Of a stretch of DNA of 64,000 nucleotides, positions 37,815 through 45,791 are shown piece after piece (the stretch's first letter is position 1; every line of letters begins with the position of its first letter). The DNA is from Burkholderiales bacterium RIFCSPLOWO2_02_FULL_57_36 (GTDB lineage Bacteria; Pseudomonadota; Gammaproteobacteria; Burkholderiales; Burkholderiaceae_D). The stretch lies in the NCBI GenBank assembly GCA_001770855.1, contig MESE01000081.1, forward strand, positions 1-64,000. The letters run 5' to 3'. The notes under the pieces are model-generated. The model did no database searches, was not told the origin of the DNA, and saw only the letters and a list, made by a program, of their open reading frames with translations. The position numbers and the translations under genes were made by a program.

Positions 37815-39416
37815 ATGCCTGTCACACTGAGTTACCCTGGGGTATACATTGAAGAACTGCCGAGTGGTGTGCGCACCATCACCGGCGTGGCGACCTCCAT
37901 CACTGCCTTTGTCGGAAGCGCGCCGATGGGCCCGGCCGAAGAGCCGGTGATCATCAATAATTTCGGCGACTATGAACGAACCTTCGGCAAGCTGCACCCA
38001 AACTATCCCTTGGGTTATTCGGTCCGTGACTTTTACCTGAACGGCGGTGCAAAAGCGGTCATCGTCCGCTTGTACAAAAAGAAAGCCGGCAACAACGTCA
38101 ACGCCAATGCATCGATCAAACTCACCAACCTGCCGCTGGAAGCCGCCTCGCCGGGGTCATGGGGCAATACGCTGCGCGCCCGGGTCGACTACAACGTGTC
38201 GGCCGACGTCGCCGCGCGCTACGGCCTGGCTGCGGCCGACCTGTTCAACCTGACCGTACGCGATACCGCAACCGGCATCACCGAAACCTTTCTCAACCTG
38301 ACCGTCAAGGAAAGCCCGCGCCGCGCCGATCGTGTGCTGGCGAGCGAATCGTCGCTGCTGCATGTTGCGTCCTCGGCGACGATGCCGGGCACCACGCTGC
38401 CGCCCAAGCATGGCGACGTGACCCCGGGCAAGGATATCTGGAAGGAAGATACCTTGTCGACCGGTGTCAAGGACCCGGACGACAAGGCCGAAGACAGCGC
38501 GCCGCTCGACCAGGCGGCGTACGAAGGCGACCAGGTCGCCGGCAAGGGCATCTTCGCTCTGAAGAAGACCGACTTGTTCAACCTGCTGTGCATCCCTCCG
38601 GACACGCGCGACGGCGATACCGCGAAGGCGGTATACACCACGGCACTCAAATACTGCGTCGACCGGCGCGCGATGCTGATCGTCGATCCGCCGACCAAAT
38701 GGAAGAAGGCGGGCGATGTCACCGCTTCATCAATTGCCGACGATCTCGGCCTGTCCGGCGAAATGGCGCGCAACGCCGCGGTATTCTTTCCGCGCGTAAT
38801 CCAGGCCGATCCGATGCGCGACGGCCAGCTCGATACCTTCGTCCCGTGCGGCATCGTGGCCGGTGTGATGGCGCGCACCGATACCCGGCGCGGCGTATGG
38901 AAGGCGCCGGCCGGCATCGATGCGGCGCTGAACGGCGCGCAAGGCTTGGCGCTGAATCTGATCAACGAAGAAAACGGCATGGTCAATCCGCTCGGCGTGA
39001 ATGCGCTGCGATCTTTCCCGGCGGTCGGACGGGTGGTGTGGGGCGCCCGCACCGCACGTGGGGCCGATCTTCTGGCCGATGAATACAAATATATTCCGGT
39101 GCGCCGCACCGCGCTGTTCATCGAGGAGAGTTTGTACCGCGGCACGCAGTGGGTGGTGTTCGAGCCGAACGATGAACCGCTGTGGGCGCAGATCCGTTTG
39201 AATCTCGGCGCTTTCATGCACAACCTGTTCCGCCAGGGCGCGTTCCAGGGACAGTCGCCGCGCGATGCGTATTTCGTCAAGTGCGACAAGGAGACGACGA
39301 CGCAAACCGATATCAATCTAGGCATCGTCAATATCGTGGTCGGCTTTGCACCGCTGAAGCCGGCGGAATTCGTGGTGATCAAGCTGCAGCAGATCGCCGG
39401 CCAGATCCAAGCTTAA
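37815..39416 (+). CDS. Contractile tail sheath protein (Afp2/3/4-like)
   Basis: A 533-residue sheath subunit. The N-terminus YPGVYIEELPSGVRTITGVA, then TSITAFVGSAPMGP is the typical sheath start; the C-terminal region ARGADLLADEYKYIPVRRTA, LFIEESLYRGTQWVVFEPND, and the ending ETTTQTDINLGIVNIVVGFA are the conserved phage_sheath_1C part. Sheath subunits polymerise around the tube and contract to drive it into a target. AGAAGGAG is a strong ribosome binding site. It is the only sheath gene in the window, whereas Afp and PVC particles use three. Middle domain residues ~150-260 are likely the variable outer domain. High expression is expected. Confidence 0.95.
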   Translation: MPVTLSYPGVYIEELPSGVRTITGVATSITAFVGSAPMGPAEEPVIINNFGDYERTFGKLHPNYPLGYSVRDFYLNGGAKAVIVRLYKKKAGNNVNANASIKLTNLPLEAASPGSWGNTLRARVDYNVSADVAARYGLAAADLFNLTVRDTATGITETFLNLTVKESPRRADRVLASESSLLHVASSATMPGTTLPPKHGDVTPGKDIWKEDTLSTGVKDPDDKAEDSAPLDQAAYEGDQVAGKGIFALKKTDLFNLLCIPPDTRDGDTAKAVYTTALKYCVDRRAMLIVDPPTKWKKAGDVTASSIADDLGLSGEMARNAAVFFPRVIQADPMRDGQLDTFVPCGIVAGVMARTDTRRGVWKAPAGIDAALNGAQGLALNLINEENGMVNPLGVNALRSFPAVGRVVWGARTARGADLLADEYKYIPVRRTALFIEESLYRGTQWVVFEPNDEPLWAQIRLNLGAFMHNLFRQGAFQGQSPRDAYFVKCDKETTTQTDINLGIVNIVVGFAPLKPAEFVVIKLQQIAGQIQA

Positions 39417-39428
39417 GGAGGCAGCGCC

Positions 39429-39959
39429 ATGGCCCAGTTCAGCGCAAACGCAGAGCGTTTCGATCCCTACAAGAATTTCAAATTCCGCGTCTTCTTCGAA
39501 GGGAACACCACGCCGGTTGCCGGCATCAGCAAGGTCAGCATGTTGAAGCGCACCACCGAAGTCGTGAAGCACCGCGAAGGCGGCGATCCGAGCAGCAGCC
39601 GCAAATCGCCCGGCCGCACCGAGTTCGAGGCGATCACCCTTGAGCGCGGCGTCACGCACGACAAGGAGTTCGAGCAATGGGCCAACAAGGTCTGGAATTT
39701 CGGTTCCGGCCTGGGCGTGGAAGTGTCGTTGAAGGACTTCCGCAAGAACCTGCTGATCGAGCTGTACAACGAAGCGGGACAGCTTGCGCTTCGCTATCGT
39801 GTCTACCGCTGCTGGGTGTCGGAATTTCAGGCGCTGCCCGACCTCGATGCCAACGCCAATGCGGTTGCGATTCAGCATCTCAAGCTGGAAAACGAGGGCT
39901 GGGAACGCGACGACGAGGTCGCGGAACCGGGCGAGCCTACCTTCACGGAGCCGGCGTAA
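39429..39959 (+). CDS. Inner tube protein (phage T4 gp19-like)
   Basis: A 176-residue tube subunit with the family pattern RFDPYKNFKFRVFFEGNTTP, then VAGISKVSMLKRTTE, KHREGGDPSSSRKSPGRTEF and AITLERGVTHDKEFEQWANK. Hcp/gp19-type tubes form the rigid channel expelled on contraction. It begins 12 bases after the sheath stop with AAGGAGG upstream, so the two are made together in large amounts. Confidence 0.94.
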   Translation: MAQFSANAERFDPYKNFKFRVFFEGNTTPVAGISKVSMLKRTTEVVKHREGGDPSSSRKSPGRTEFEAITLERGVTHDKEFEQWANKVWNFGSGLGVEVSLKDFRKNLLIELYNEAGQLALRYRVYRCWVSEFQALPDLDANANAVAIQHLKLENEGWERDDEVAEPGEPTFTEPA

Positions 39960-39995
39960 TCGCGCGGCGCCGATCCGTCATCGATTCTTTGGACC

Positions 39996-40733
39996 ATGAC
40001 TGCGCTGAACGCCATCGCCTTGCTCGGCGCCTGGGAACAGGCCGCCGCGCAAACTCCTGTGCGCCGTGCATTGACTTTGCTGGCTGCAGCATGTCCCGAA
40101 AAAACCGCGGAAGAGTGGGCGGCGCTGCCGATCGGCGAACGCGACCGCCAGTTGCTCGCGGTGCGGGAAAAATTATTCGGCACGCATCTGGAAGCGCTGG
40201 CGACTTGCCCGGAATGCGGCGAGCGTCTTGAACTGAATTTCAAAACCGACGACATTCGCACACCGCCGCCCGCGCCTCGCGAGGAAGTCGAAGTCTGCGC
40301 CGATGGCTATGAAGTGCATTGCCGCTTGCCCGCCAGCGCCGACTTGCTGGAGGCGGCACGGCCGGACGCGGCGGATGCACGTGAAGTATTGCTGCGGCGC
40401 TGCGTGACGCTCGCTCGACAGGCAGATGCGGCGGTGGAACCGACCGCGCTGCCGTCTCCGGTGCTGGACGCGGTGATGGCGGCGGTAGCGGATGCCGATC
40501 CGCAGGCCGAGGTGCGTATTGCGATGGATTGCCCGGCTTGCCGCCACCGATGGTCGATGGACTTCGACGTGCTGTCTTATTTGTGGAGCGAGATCGATGA
40601 CTGGGCGCCGCGCTTGTTGCGCGATGTGCATGCGCTGGCCAGCGCCTATGGCTGGAGCGAACGAGAGATTCTGGCGCTGAGCGCAACGCGGCGGGGTTTG
40701 TATCTCGAGATGGTTGCTGAAGACGGGTTTTGA
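39996..40733 (+). CDS. gp26-like baseplate-associated protein with zinc motifs
   Basis: A 245-residue protein of the T4 gp26-like group found in contractile injection loci. Two CxxC pairs are seen, CPECGERLEL and CPACRHRWSM, which should bind one zinc. The C-terminus has DVHALASAYGWSEREILALS, typical of this family, in which the protein is thought to chaperone or assemble the baseplate hub. It is followed by a palindromic repeat element, the first break in the operon. Confidence 0.75.
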   Translation: MTALNAIALLGAWEQAAAQTPVRRALTLLAAACPEKTAEEWAALPIGERDRQLLAVREKLFGTHLEALATCPECGERLELNFKTDDIRTPPPAPREEVEVCADGYEVHCRLPASADLLEAARPDAADAREVLLRRCVTLARQADAAVEPTALPSPVLDAVMAAVADADPQAEVRIAMDCPACRHRWSMDFDVLSYLWSEIDDWAPRLLRDVHALASAYGWSEREILALSATRRGLYLEMVAEDGF

Positions 40734-41111
40734 TTTTTAAAGGAACAAAATACACCGAGCGCCGGAACGGGCAACTTTAGCCCGGTTTCGATTGGAGTTT
40801 ATCGCGGGTTCTGTAAATAGTTGATGCGCACTACCCCCATCCCAACCTTCCTCTTGCAAGGGTGCCCTTGGCTCCCTTCTCCCGCAAGCGGGAGAAGGGT
40901 TGGGGATGAGGGTGATTGAACGAGCCCAGCCTTTGCAACATCCCTCACCCCCAGCCCCTCTCCCACTTGCGGGAGAGGGGAGCAAGACGCAGCACTGATT
41001 TGTGGGCAACCCTCAGGCAAGCGGCGAGGTGGGGCCGAATTAGGGTGGGGGTGGGAGCGTCAATCTAAAACGCTGTCATTCACTAACGTAAAACTCAATC
41101 AGGAGTACGCG
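40734..41111. repeat. Palindromic intergenic repeat element R1 (REP-like)
   Basis: A gene-free gap. It contains a GC-rich element at about 40830-40990 with two hairpins: CCCTTCTCCCGC / GCGGGAGAAGGG (12-bp stem, 40874-40899) and CCCCTCTCCC / GGGAGAGGGG (10-bp stem, 40955-40980). Roughly 115 bases are nearly identical to R3 at 57725-57842 in the same orientation. The end of the gap carries the leader CTCAATCAGGAGTAC before the next gene. Such elements may act as attenuators or be mobile REP/BIME-like repeats. Confidence 0.8.
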
Positions 41112-42029
41112 GTGGCAGACTTCTTTTCCAGCCTTCTTGATCGAGCGTTCGAACGCGCACCGGTGCTGCAATGGCGGCGCCCGTCGCGGTTCGAGCCCGT
41201 CATGGGAACAAGAAGCATGCCGGACGACGGCCTGCACGAAAACACCGGCCCTACGCAAGAAGACCGCACTCCGGTGCGCACGGCGCAAAATCGGCAGGAT
41301 GCCGATGCTGCTGTCATTTCCTCCAGACACGCGCCGGCTCCGCCTGAGCACGGCAGGCAAACCGCGGCCAACCTGCGAGACCGCAATGCCGATTCCGCAT
41401 CAGCGTTGCACGCTGCGCCGCCTGAGCCGAAGCTCGATACGCAGCGCGACGGCAGGCCCGTGCCCCAACGTCGCCAAGTCGCCGAACCGGCGCCGCTAGA
41501 ACCGATCGGCCCGCTGCACAAACCGCTCGCGCCGCCCGCATCGATTACCCATACCGAAAAAGTCGTCATCGAAAGGAAAATCGAAAAGGAAAGCGTGCGG
41601 GTACAGGTTGCCGGGCTCGCAGATGCATCCGGCGCGCGCCGCGCTGCAACGCCAAATCGTGCCCGACTGGATGCGGCATCCGCGCAAATCCGCCCGCTAA
41701 CCGTACCGGTCAAGCCGCCGGCGCCGCCGGCAAAGGCAAACACCGGCAAGCGCGAAGCAAAACAGGATGCCGCAGCGTCGCCGCAGAAATCCGCCAGCGC
41801 CGTACCTGCCGTTCCGATGCTGGCGCCGCAAGCACGCCGTCCAGCGCTTTCACCCATGCAGGCGCAGCGGACGCGTGCGCCGCAAAGTCCGCCGCCGATC
41901 CAGGTCACGATCGGCCGGATCGAGATCCGCGCCAATACATTGGCAGCGCCGCCACGAGACACGCGGCCCGCAGCGCCACGGCTGAGCCTGGAAGACTACT
42001 TGCGCTCGCGCTCCGGAGGCGGCAAATGA
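41112..42029 (+). CDS. Pro/Ala-rich protein of the injection locus, function unknown
   Basis: A 305-residue low-complexity protein starting with GTG after CAGGAGTAC. The N-terminus (ADFFSSLLDRAFERAPVLQW) and the C-terminus (IQVTIGRIEIRAN, then LSLEDYLRSRSGGGK) look ordered; the long middle is disordered and rich in Pro, Ala and Arg, with a beta-like THTEKVVIERKIEKESVRVQ. The IQVTIGRIEIRA motif recurs in proteins of similar loci as far as I know. It may be a flexible linker or assembly factor. The end overlaps the next gene by ATGA. Confidence 0.65.
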   Translation: MADFFSSLLDRAFERAPVLQWRRPSRFEPVMGTRSMPDDGLHENTGPTQEDRTPVRTAQNRQDADAAVISSRHAPAPPEHGRQTAANLRDRNADSASALHAAPPEPKLDTQRDGRPVPQRRQVAEPAPLEPIGPLHKPLAPPASITHTEKVVIERKIEKESVRVQVAGLADASGARRAATPNRARLDAASAQIRPLTVPVKPPAPPAKANTGKREAKQDAAASPQKSASAVPAVPMLAPQARRPALSPMQAQRTRAPQSPPPIQVTIGRIEIRANTLAAPPRDTRPAAPRLSLEDYLRSRSGGGK

Positions 42030-43315
42030 GCAACCCTCTTGCCATTGCCGCCGTTACCGCGGCGTTGAAGGATTTGCTGAATAACGGCTTGTTGGCCCAC
42101 GACCTGTCATCGGTCGGCAGTTTCTCGGTCACTGCGTTGCCGCCGGACCGGATTGCCACCGGCCAGAATGAGCCGAACCAGCTCAACCTGTTCCTGTATC
42201 ACCTCACGCCCAATCTCGGCTGGCGCAACGATAGCCTGCCGTCGCGCGACGCGCGCGGCGCGCGCCTGGCCAATGCGCCGCTGGCGCTCGACCTGCATTA
42301 CCTGCTGACCGCGTACGGCACCGAAGACCTGAATGCCGAAGTGCTGCTCGGCTTTGCAATGCAGATGCTGCACGAAACGCAGATATTGACGCGCCAGCAA
42401 TTGCGCACGGTGCTCGGTGCACCATCGCCGTTCGGCACCTTGTCGGCGCTGGACCTGGCCGACCAGATTGAACTGATCAAGATTTCGCCGGTATTCCTGA
42501 ATACCGAAGAGCTGTCGAAAATGTGGACCGCGATGCAGTCGCGTTACCGGCCGACCATGGCATACACCGTATCGGTGGTGTTGATTCAGGCGGACGCTGC
42601 GGTGAGCGCGCCGCCGCCGGTGCTCAAGCGCGGCAAGCAGGACAGCGGCGCCACCATGCTGGCCGCGTCTTTCCCATCGCTGTCGCGGGCGTTGCCGGCC
42701 GGGTCCGACCTGATGCCGGCAATGCGGTTGGGCGACGATCTGTTGTTGACCGGCGCCAATCTCAATGCGCAGGACCTGATCAGCGTGCAGTTTGAAAACG
42801 ACAAGGCGCAACTGGTGCGGCAGCTTGCGCCGCTTGCGCCCGTGCTGCCGCGCGCACTGAAGGTGCATGTGCCGGCGCCCGCGGAACATGCCGATGCGAT
42901 GCATGAATGGGCGATCGGCATGTACACCGTTTCGCTGCGGATCGCGTCGCCCAACCAGCCGGCCTGGGCCACCAATAAGGTACCGATCGCACTGGCGCCG
43001 CAAATCGCGGTGAGCCCGCTCAATGCCGCCGCCGGCGATATCACGCTGACGGTGACCTGTGCGCCGCGGCTGCAGGCGCGGCAGGAAGCACAGACGCGCC
43101 TGCTGTTCGGCACCCGCATGATTGCGCCGGCATCGATCGCCACGCCGGCCGATCAGACCCAGCCGACGACGCTGACCTTTTCCGTGCCGGGCGCCGCCGC
43201 CGGCGAATACCTGGTGCGGCTGCGGGTCGACGGCATCGATAGCTTGCCGGTGGTGTTGAGCGGCACGCCGGCCAAGCTGGATTTTGATACGCAACAGAAA
43301 GTGACGGTCGCATGA
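42026..43315 (+). CDS. Tail terminator / cap protein (DUF4255, Afp16/Pvc16-like)
   Basis: A 429-residue protein whose first ~190 residues match the DUF4255 (Pvc16 N-terminal) pattern: LAIAAVTAALKDLLNN, NQLNLFLYHLTPNLGWRNDS, ANAPLALDLHYLLTAYGTED. This domain caps the tube and sheath distal end and sets length. The remaining part is beta-rich, with IPT/TIG-like strands at ~220-410, more than the minimal Afp16. It overlaps its neighbours by four bases on both sides and is followed by the AAA+ ATPase, as Afp15/16 partners usually are. Confidence 0.9.
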   Translation: MSNPLAIAAVTAALKDLLNNGLLAHDLSSVGSFSVTALPPDRIATGQNEPNQLNLFLYHLTPNLGWRNDSLPSRDARGARLANAPLALDLHYLLTAYGTEDLNAEVLLGFAMQMLHETQILTRQQLRTVLGAPSPFGTLSALDLADQIELIKISPVFLNTEELSKMWTAMQSRYRPTMAYTVSVVLIQADAAVSAPPPVLKRGKQDSGATMLAASFPSLSRALPAGSDLMPAMRLGDDLLLTGANLNAQDLISVQFENDKAQLVRQLAPLAPVLPRALKVHVPAPAEHADAMHEWAIGMYTVSLRIASPNQPAWATNKVPIALAPQIAVSPLNAAAGDITLTVTCAPRLQARQEAQTRLLFGTRMIAPASIATPADQTQPTTLTFSVPGAAAGEYLVRLRVDGIDSLPVVLSGTPAKLDFDTQQKVTVA

Positions 43316-45486
43316 CTACCGACACATGGCTTGACGACAATAACCGCTACCTGGCGGCATCGCTGCAATGGCTGCGCTTGCGGCTGCAGCGCCTGCTGCC
43401 GCCGGAGGCGGTCGCGGAAGCGCCGCTGCCGCCACCGACGCCGGTGGCGCAGGCCGCCGCTACCGCATCCGCCGCCACCGCCAAACCGGGCCGCTGGAAT
43501 CTTTGGGGCGGCAGGACCGCCGCTGCACCGATGATCGGGCTATCCACCGTTGCACCGAAGCTGTTGCAGGACGCATCCGCCAGCCAGCCGACTGTCGATG
43601 AATTGCTCAAGGCCGCCGCGGCCGAGCGCGATGCCGCCGCGCGGACCGACCCGCCGCCGGCGCTGCTGTTGCTGGCGCAACGATTGGACCTGTCGGCCTT
43701 CGAGCGCGATACCTTGCTGCTGTGCGCGGCACTGGAATACGACCCCGGATTGGCTACGCTGTGCGCGCGCGCACAGGGCAATCCGGCCTGCACGCTGCCC
43801 AGCTTCAGTCTGGCATTGTCGGCATTCGACGATCCCAGCTGGGATGCGGTTTCGGCGCAGCGGCCCTTGCGGTATGCGCACCTGATCGACGTCGGGAACA
43901 ACCGCGACCTGCCGCTGACGTCGGGCCCGTTGCGCGCCGACGAACGCATCGTGAATTACCTGAAGGGCTTGAACGCGCTCGACGACCGGCTGGCATCGCT
44001 GCTCACGCCGGTAAAGGACGAAGACCCTTTGCTCGCGGCATCGCAGCAGGCCAATGCCGAAACCGCAATCGAGCGCCTGCGCGTGGCGGCGGAAGACGCC
44101 GTGTTGCCGGTGGTGCAATTGGTGGGCGCCGATGCAGGCAGCCGGCTTGCGGTCGCGCAGCAGGTGTGCAAGACCTTGAATCGCCGCCTGTACCGATTGG
44201 AAACGGACGCGCTGCCATCCCAGGCGGCGGAGCTCGAATTGCTGGCGCGGCTGTGGCAGCGCGAAAGCATTTTGCTGCCGGTCGCGCTGTACATCGATGC
44301 CGAGAATTTCGAAGGCGCTGCGGATACCGGCGCAGCGCTGCGGCGCTTCCTGGCGCAGGAAATGGGCGTTGTGTTTCTGGCGGTGCGCGACACGCCCTTG
44401 CGTCTTGCGGTCGACAGCTTTGCGGTGGATGTGGCACGGCCGACGGCCGACGAGCAATTCACGGCTTGGCGCGGGCACATGCCGGATGCGGCCGGCAATG
44501 CGGAGGCCGAAGCGGAAAACCATGCGGCCGCGCAACTGCTGGCCGGCCAGTTCAGCCTGAACCTGAACGAGATCCGCCAGGTGGCCACGCTGGCATCGAA
44601 AATGCCGGCCGGCGACAGCGCATTAAAGGACAGCGCATTAAAAGACAAATTATGGGATGCCAGCCGCGACCTGGTCCGGCCGCGGCTCGACGCGCTGGCG
44701 CAACGTCTGGAGCCGAAAGCGACTTGGGACGACCTGGTGCTGCCGCAAGAGCAGATGCGCATCATGCGGCAGATTGCCGGGCAGGTACGCGGGCGGCACA
44801 AGGTGTATGGCGAATGGGGATTCGGCCAGCGGATGAACCGAGGCTTCGGCATCAGCGCATTGTTCGCCGGTGAAAGCGGCACCGGAAAAACCATGGCCGC
44901 CGAAGTGATCGCCAACGACTTGCGCCTGAACCTGTACCGCATCGACCTGTCTGCGGTGGTCAGCAAATACATCGGCGAGACGGAAAAGAATTTGCGGCGG
45001 CTGTTCGACGCAGCCGAGCAGGGCGGCGCGATTCTGTTCTTCGACGAAGCCGACGCGTTGTTCGGCAAGCGCAGCGAAGTCAAGGACAGTCATGACCGCT
45101 ACGCCAACATCGAAATCAACTACCTGCTGCAGCGCATGGAATCCTTCAGCGGGCTGGCGATCCTCGCGACCAACATGAAGAGCGCGCTCGATCAGGCTTT
45201 CATGCGGCGCCTGCGCTTCATCGTGAATTTCCCCTTCCCCGGAATAAAGGAACGCAGCCTGATCTGGGAAAAGGCGTTGCCGGCGGAAACGCCGAAGGAT
45301 GGCCTGGATTTCAACCGGCTGGCGCGGCTCAATGTTTCGGGCGGCAATATCCACAGCATTGCATTGAATGCCGCGTTCATGGCGGCGCAGGAACGCAAGC
45401 CGGTCACGATGCCGACCATGCTGGCTGCCGCGCGCGGCGAAATGAAAAAACTCGACAAGCCGTTCAGCGAAGCGGAGTTCAAATGA
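43312..45486 (+). CDS. AAA+ ATPase of the contractile injection system (Afp15-like)
   Basis: A 724-residue protein with an N-terminal helical region (~1-440, Ala- and Leu-rich, no motif I recognise) and a C-terminal AAA+ domain: Walker A GESGTGKT at 520-527, Walker B ILFFDEADALFGKRSEVKD at ~574-592, then NYLLQRMESFSGLAILATNM with sensor 1 and FMRRLRFIVNFPFPG with arginine finger. Afp15-type ATPases are needed for particle assembly or sheath formation. A 15-bp tandem duplication at 44623-44652 doubles DSALK just before the ATPase domain. Downstream overlap is ATGA. Confidence 0.92.
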   Translation: MTTDTWLDDNNRYLAASLQWLRLRLQRLLPPEAVAEAPLPPPTPVAQAAATASAATAKPGRWNLWGGRTAAAPMIGLSTVAPKLLQDASASQPTVDELLKAAAAERDAAARTDPPPALLLLAQRLDLSAFERDTLLLCAALEYDPGLATLCARAQGNPACTLPSFSLALSAFDDPSWDAVSAQRPLRYAHLIDVGNNRDLPLTSGPLRADERIVNYLKGLNALDDRLASLLTPVKDEDPLLAASQQANAETAIERLRVAAEDAVLPVVQLVGADAGSRLAVAQQVCKTLNRRLYRLETDALPSQAAELELLARLWQRESILLPVALYIDAENFEGAADTGAALRRFLAQEMGVVFLAVRDTPLRLAVDSFAVDVARPTADEQFTAWRGHMPDAAGNAEAEAENHAAAQLLAGQFSLNLNEIRQVATLASKMPAGDSALKDSALKDKLWDASRDLVRPRLDALAQRLEPKATWDDLVLPQEQMRIMRQIAGQVRGRHKVYGEWGFGQRMNRGFGISALFAGESGTGKTMAAEVIANDLRLNLYRIDLSAVVSKYIGETEKNLRRLFDAAEQGGAILFFDEADALFGKRSEVKDSHDRYANIEINYLLQRMESFSGLAILATNMKSALDQAFMRRLRFIVNFPFPGIKERSLIWEKALPAETPKDGLDFNRLARLNVSGGNIHSIALNAAFMAAQERKPVTMPTMLAAARGEMKKLDKPFSEAEFK

Positions 45487-45791
45487 ATGCCGACGACGCA
45501 GCTCCTTCAAAGAGCAAGAACCAAGCCTCGCGCGACGTGACGTTGCATATCGAACGCGTGGTGATCGACGGTGTGCCGCTGACCGGCGCTCAGGCCGCGC
45601 AGTTGCGCGCCGCGTTGCAGGGCGAGTTGACCAATTTATTGGAACGGGATGGTGCCGGTTTCTTGCTTCAGGGCGGCGCAATGCCGAGGTCGACGGCGCC
45701 GGCAATCCAGGTTTTCGCGCCGGTGCGGCCAGCCGAACTGGGACGTCAAATCGCGCGCAGCGTGTATGCGTCGTTGAGTAATCCGCGATGA
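45483..45791 (+). CDS. Small conserved-looking protein of the injection locus
   Basis: A 102-residue protein sandwiched by ATGA overlaps between the AAA+ ATPase and the giant gene. It starts with a disordered stretch, then VTLHIERVVIDGVPLTGAQA and a helix AQLRAALQGELTNLLER. The tight coupling makes it a genuine gene. Function unknown; an assembly factor, adaptor or chaperone for the neighbouring giant protein is possible. I do not recognise the family. Confidence 0.7.
   Translation: MNADDAAPSKSKNQASRDVTLHIERVVIDGVPLTGAQAAQLRAALQGELTNLLERDGAGFLLQGGAMPRSTAPAIQVFAPVRPAELGRQIARSVYASLSNPR

Noticed and set aside
40830-40990. CRISPR array or tRNA
   Set aside because: Only two unequal palindromes without regular repeats and spacers; no cloverleaf. 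No CRISPR, rRNA or tRNA was seen in the window.
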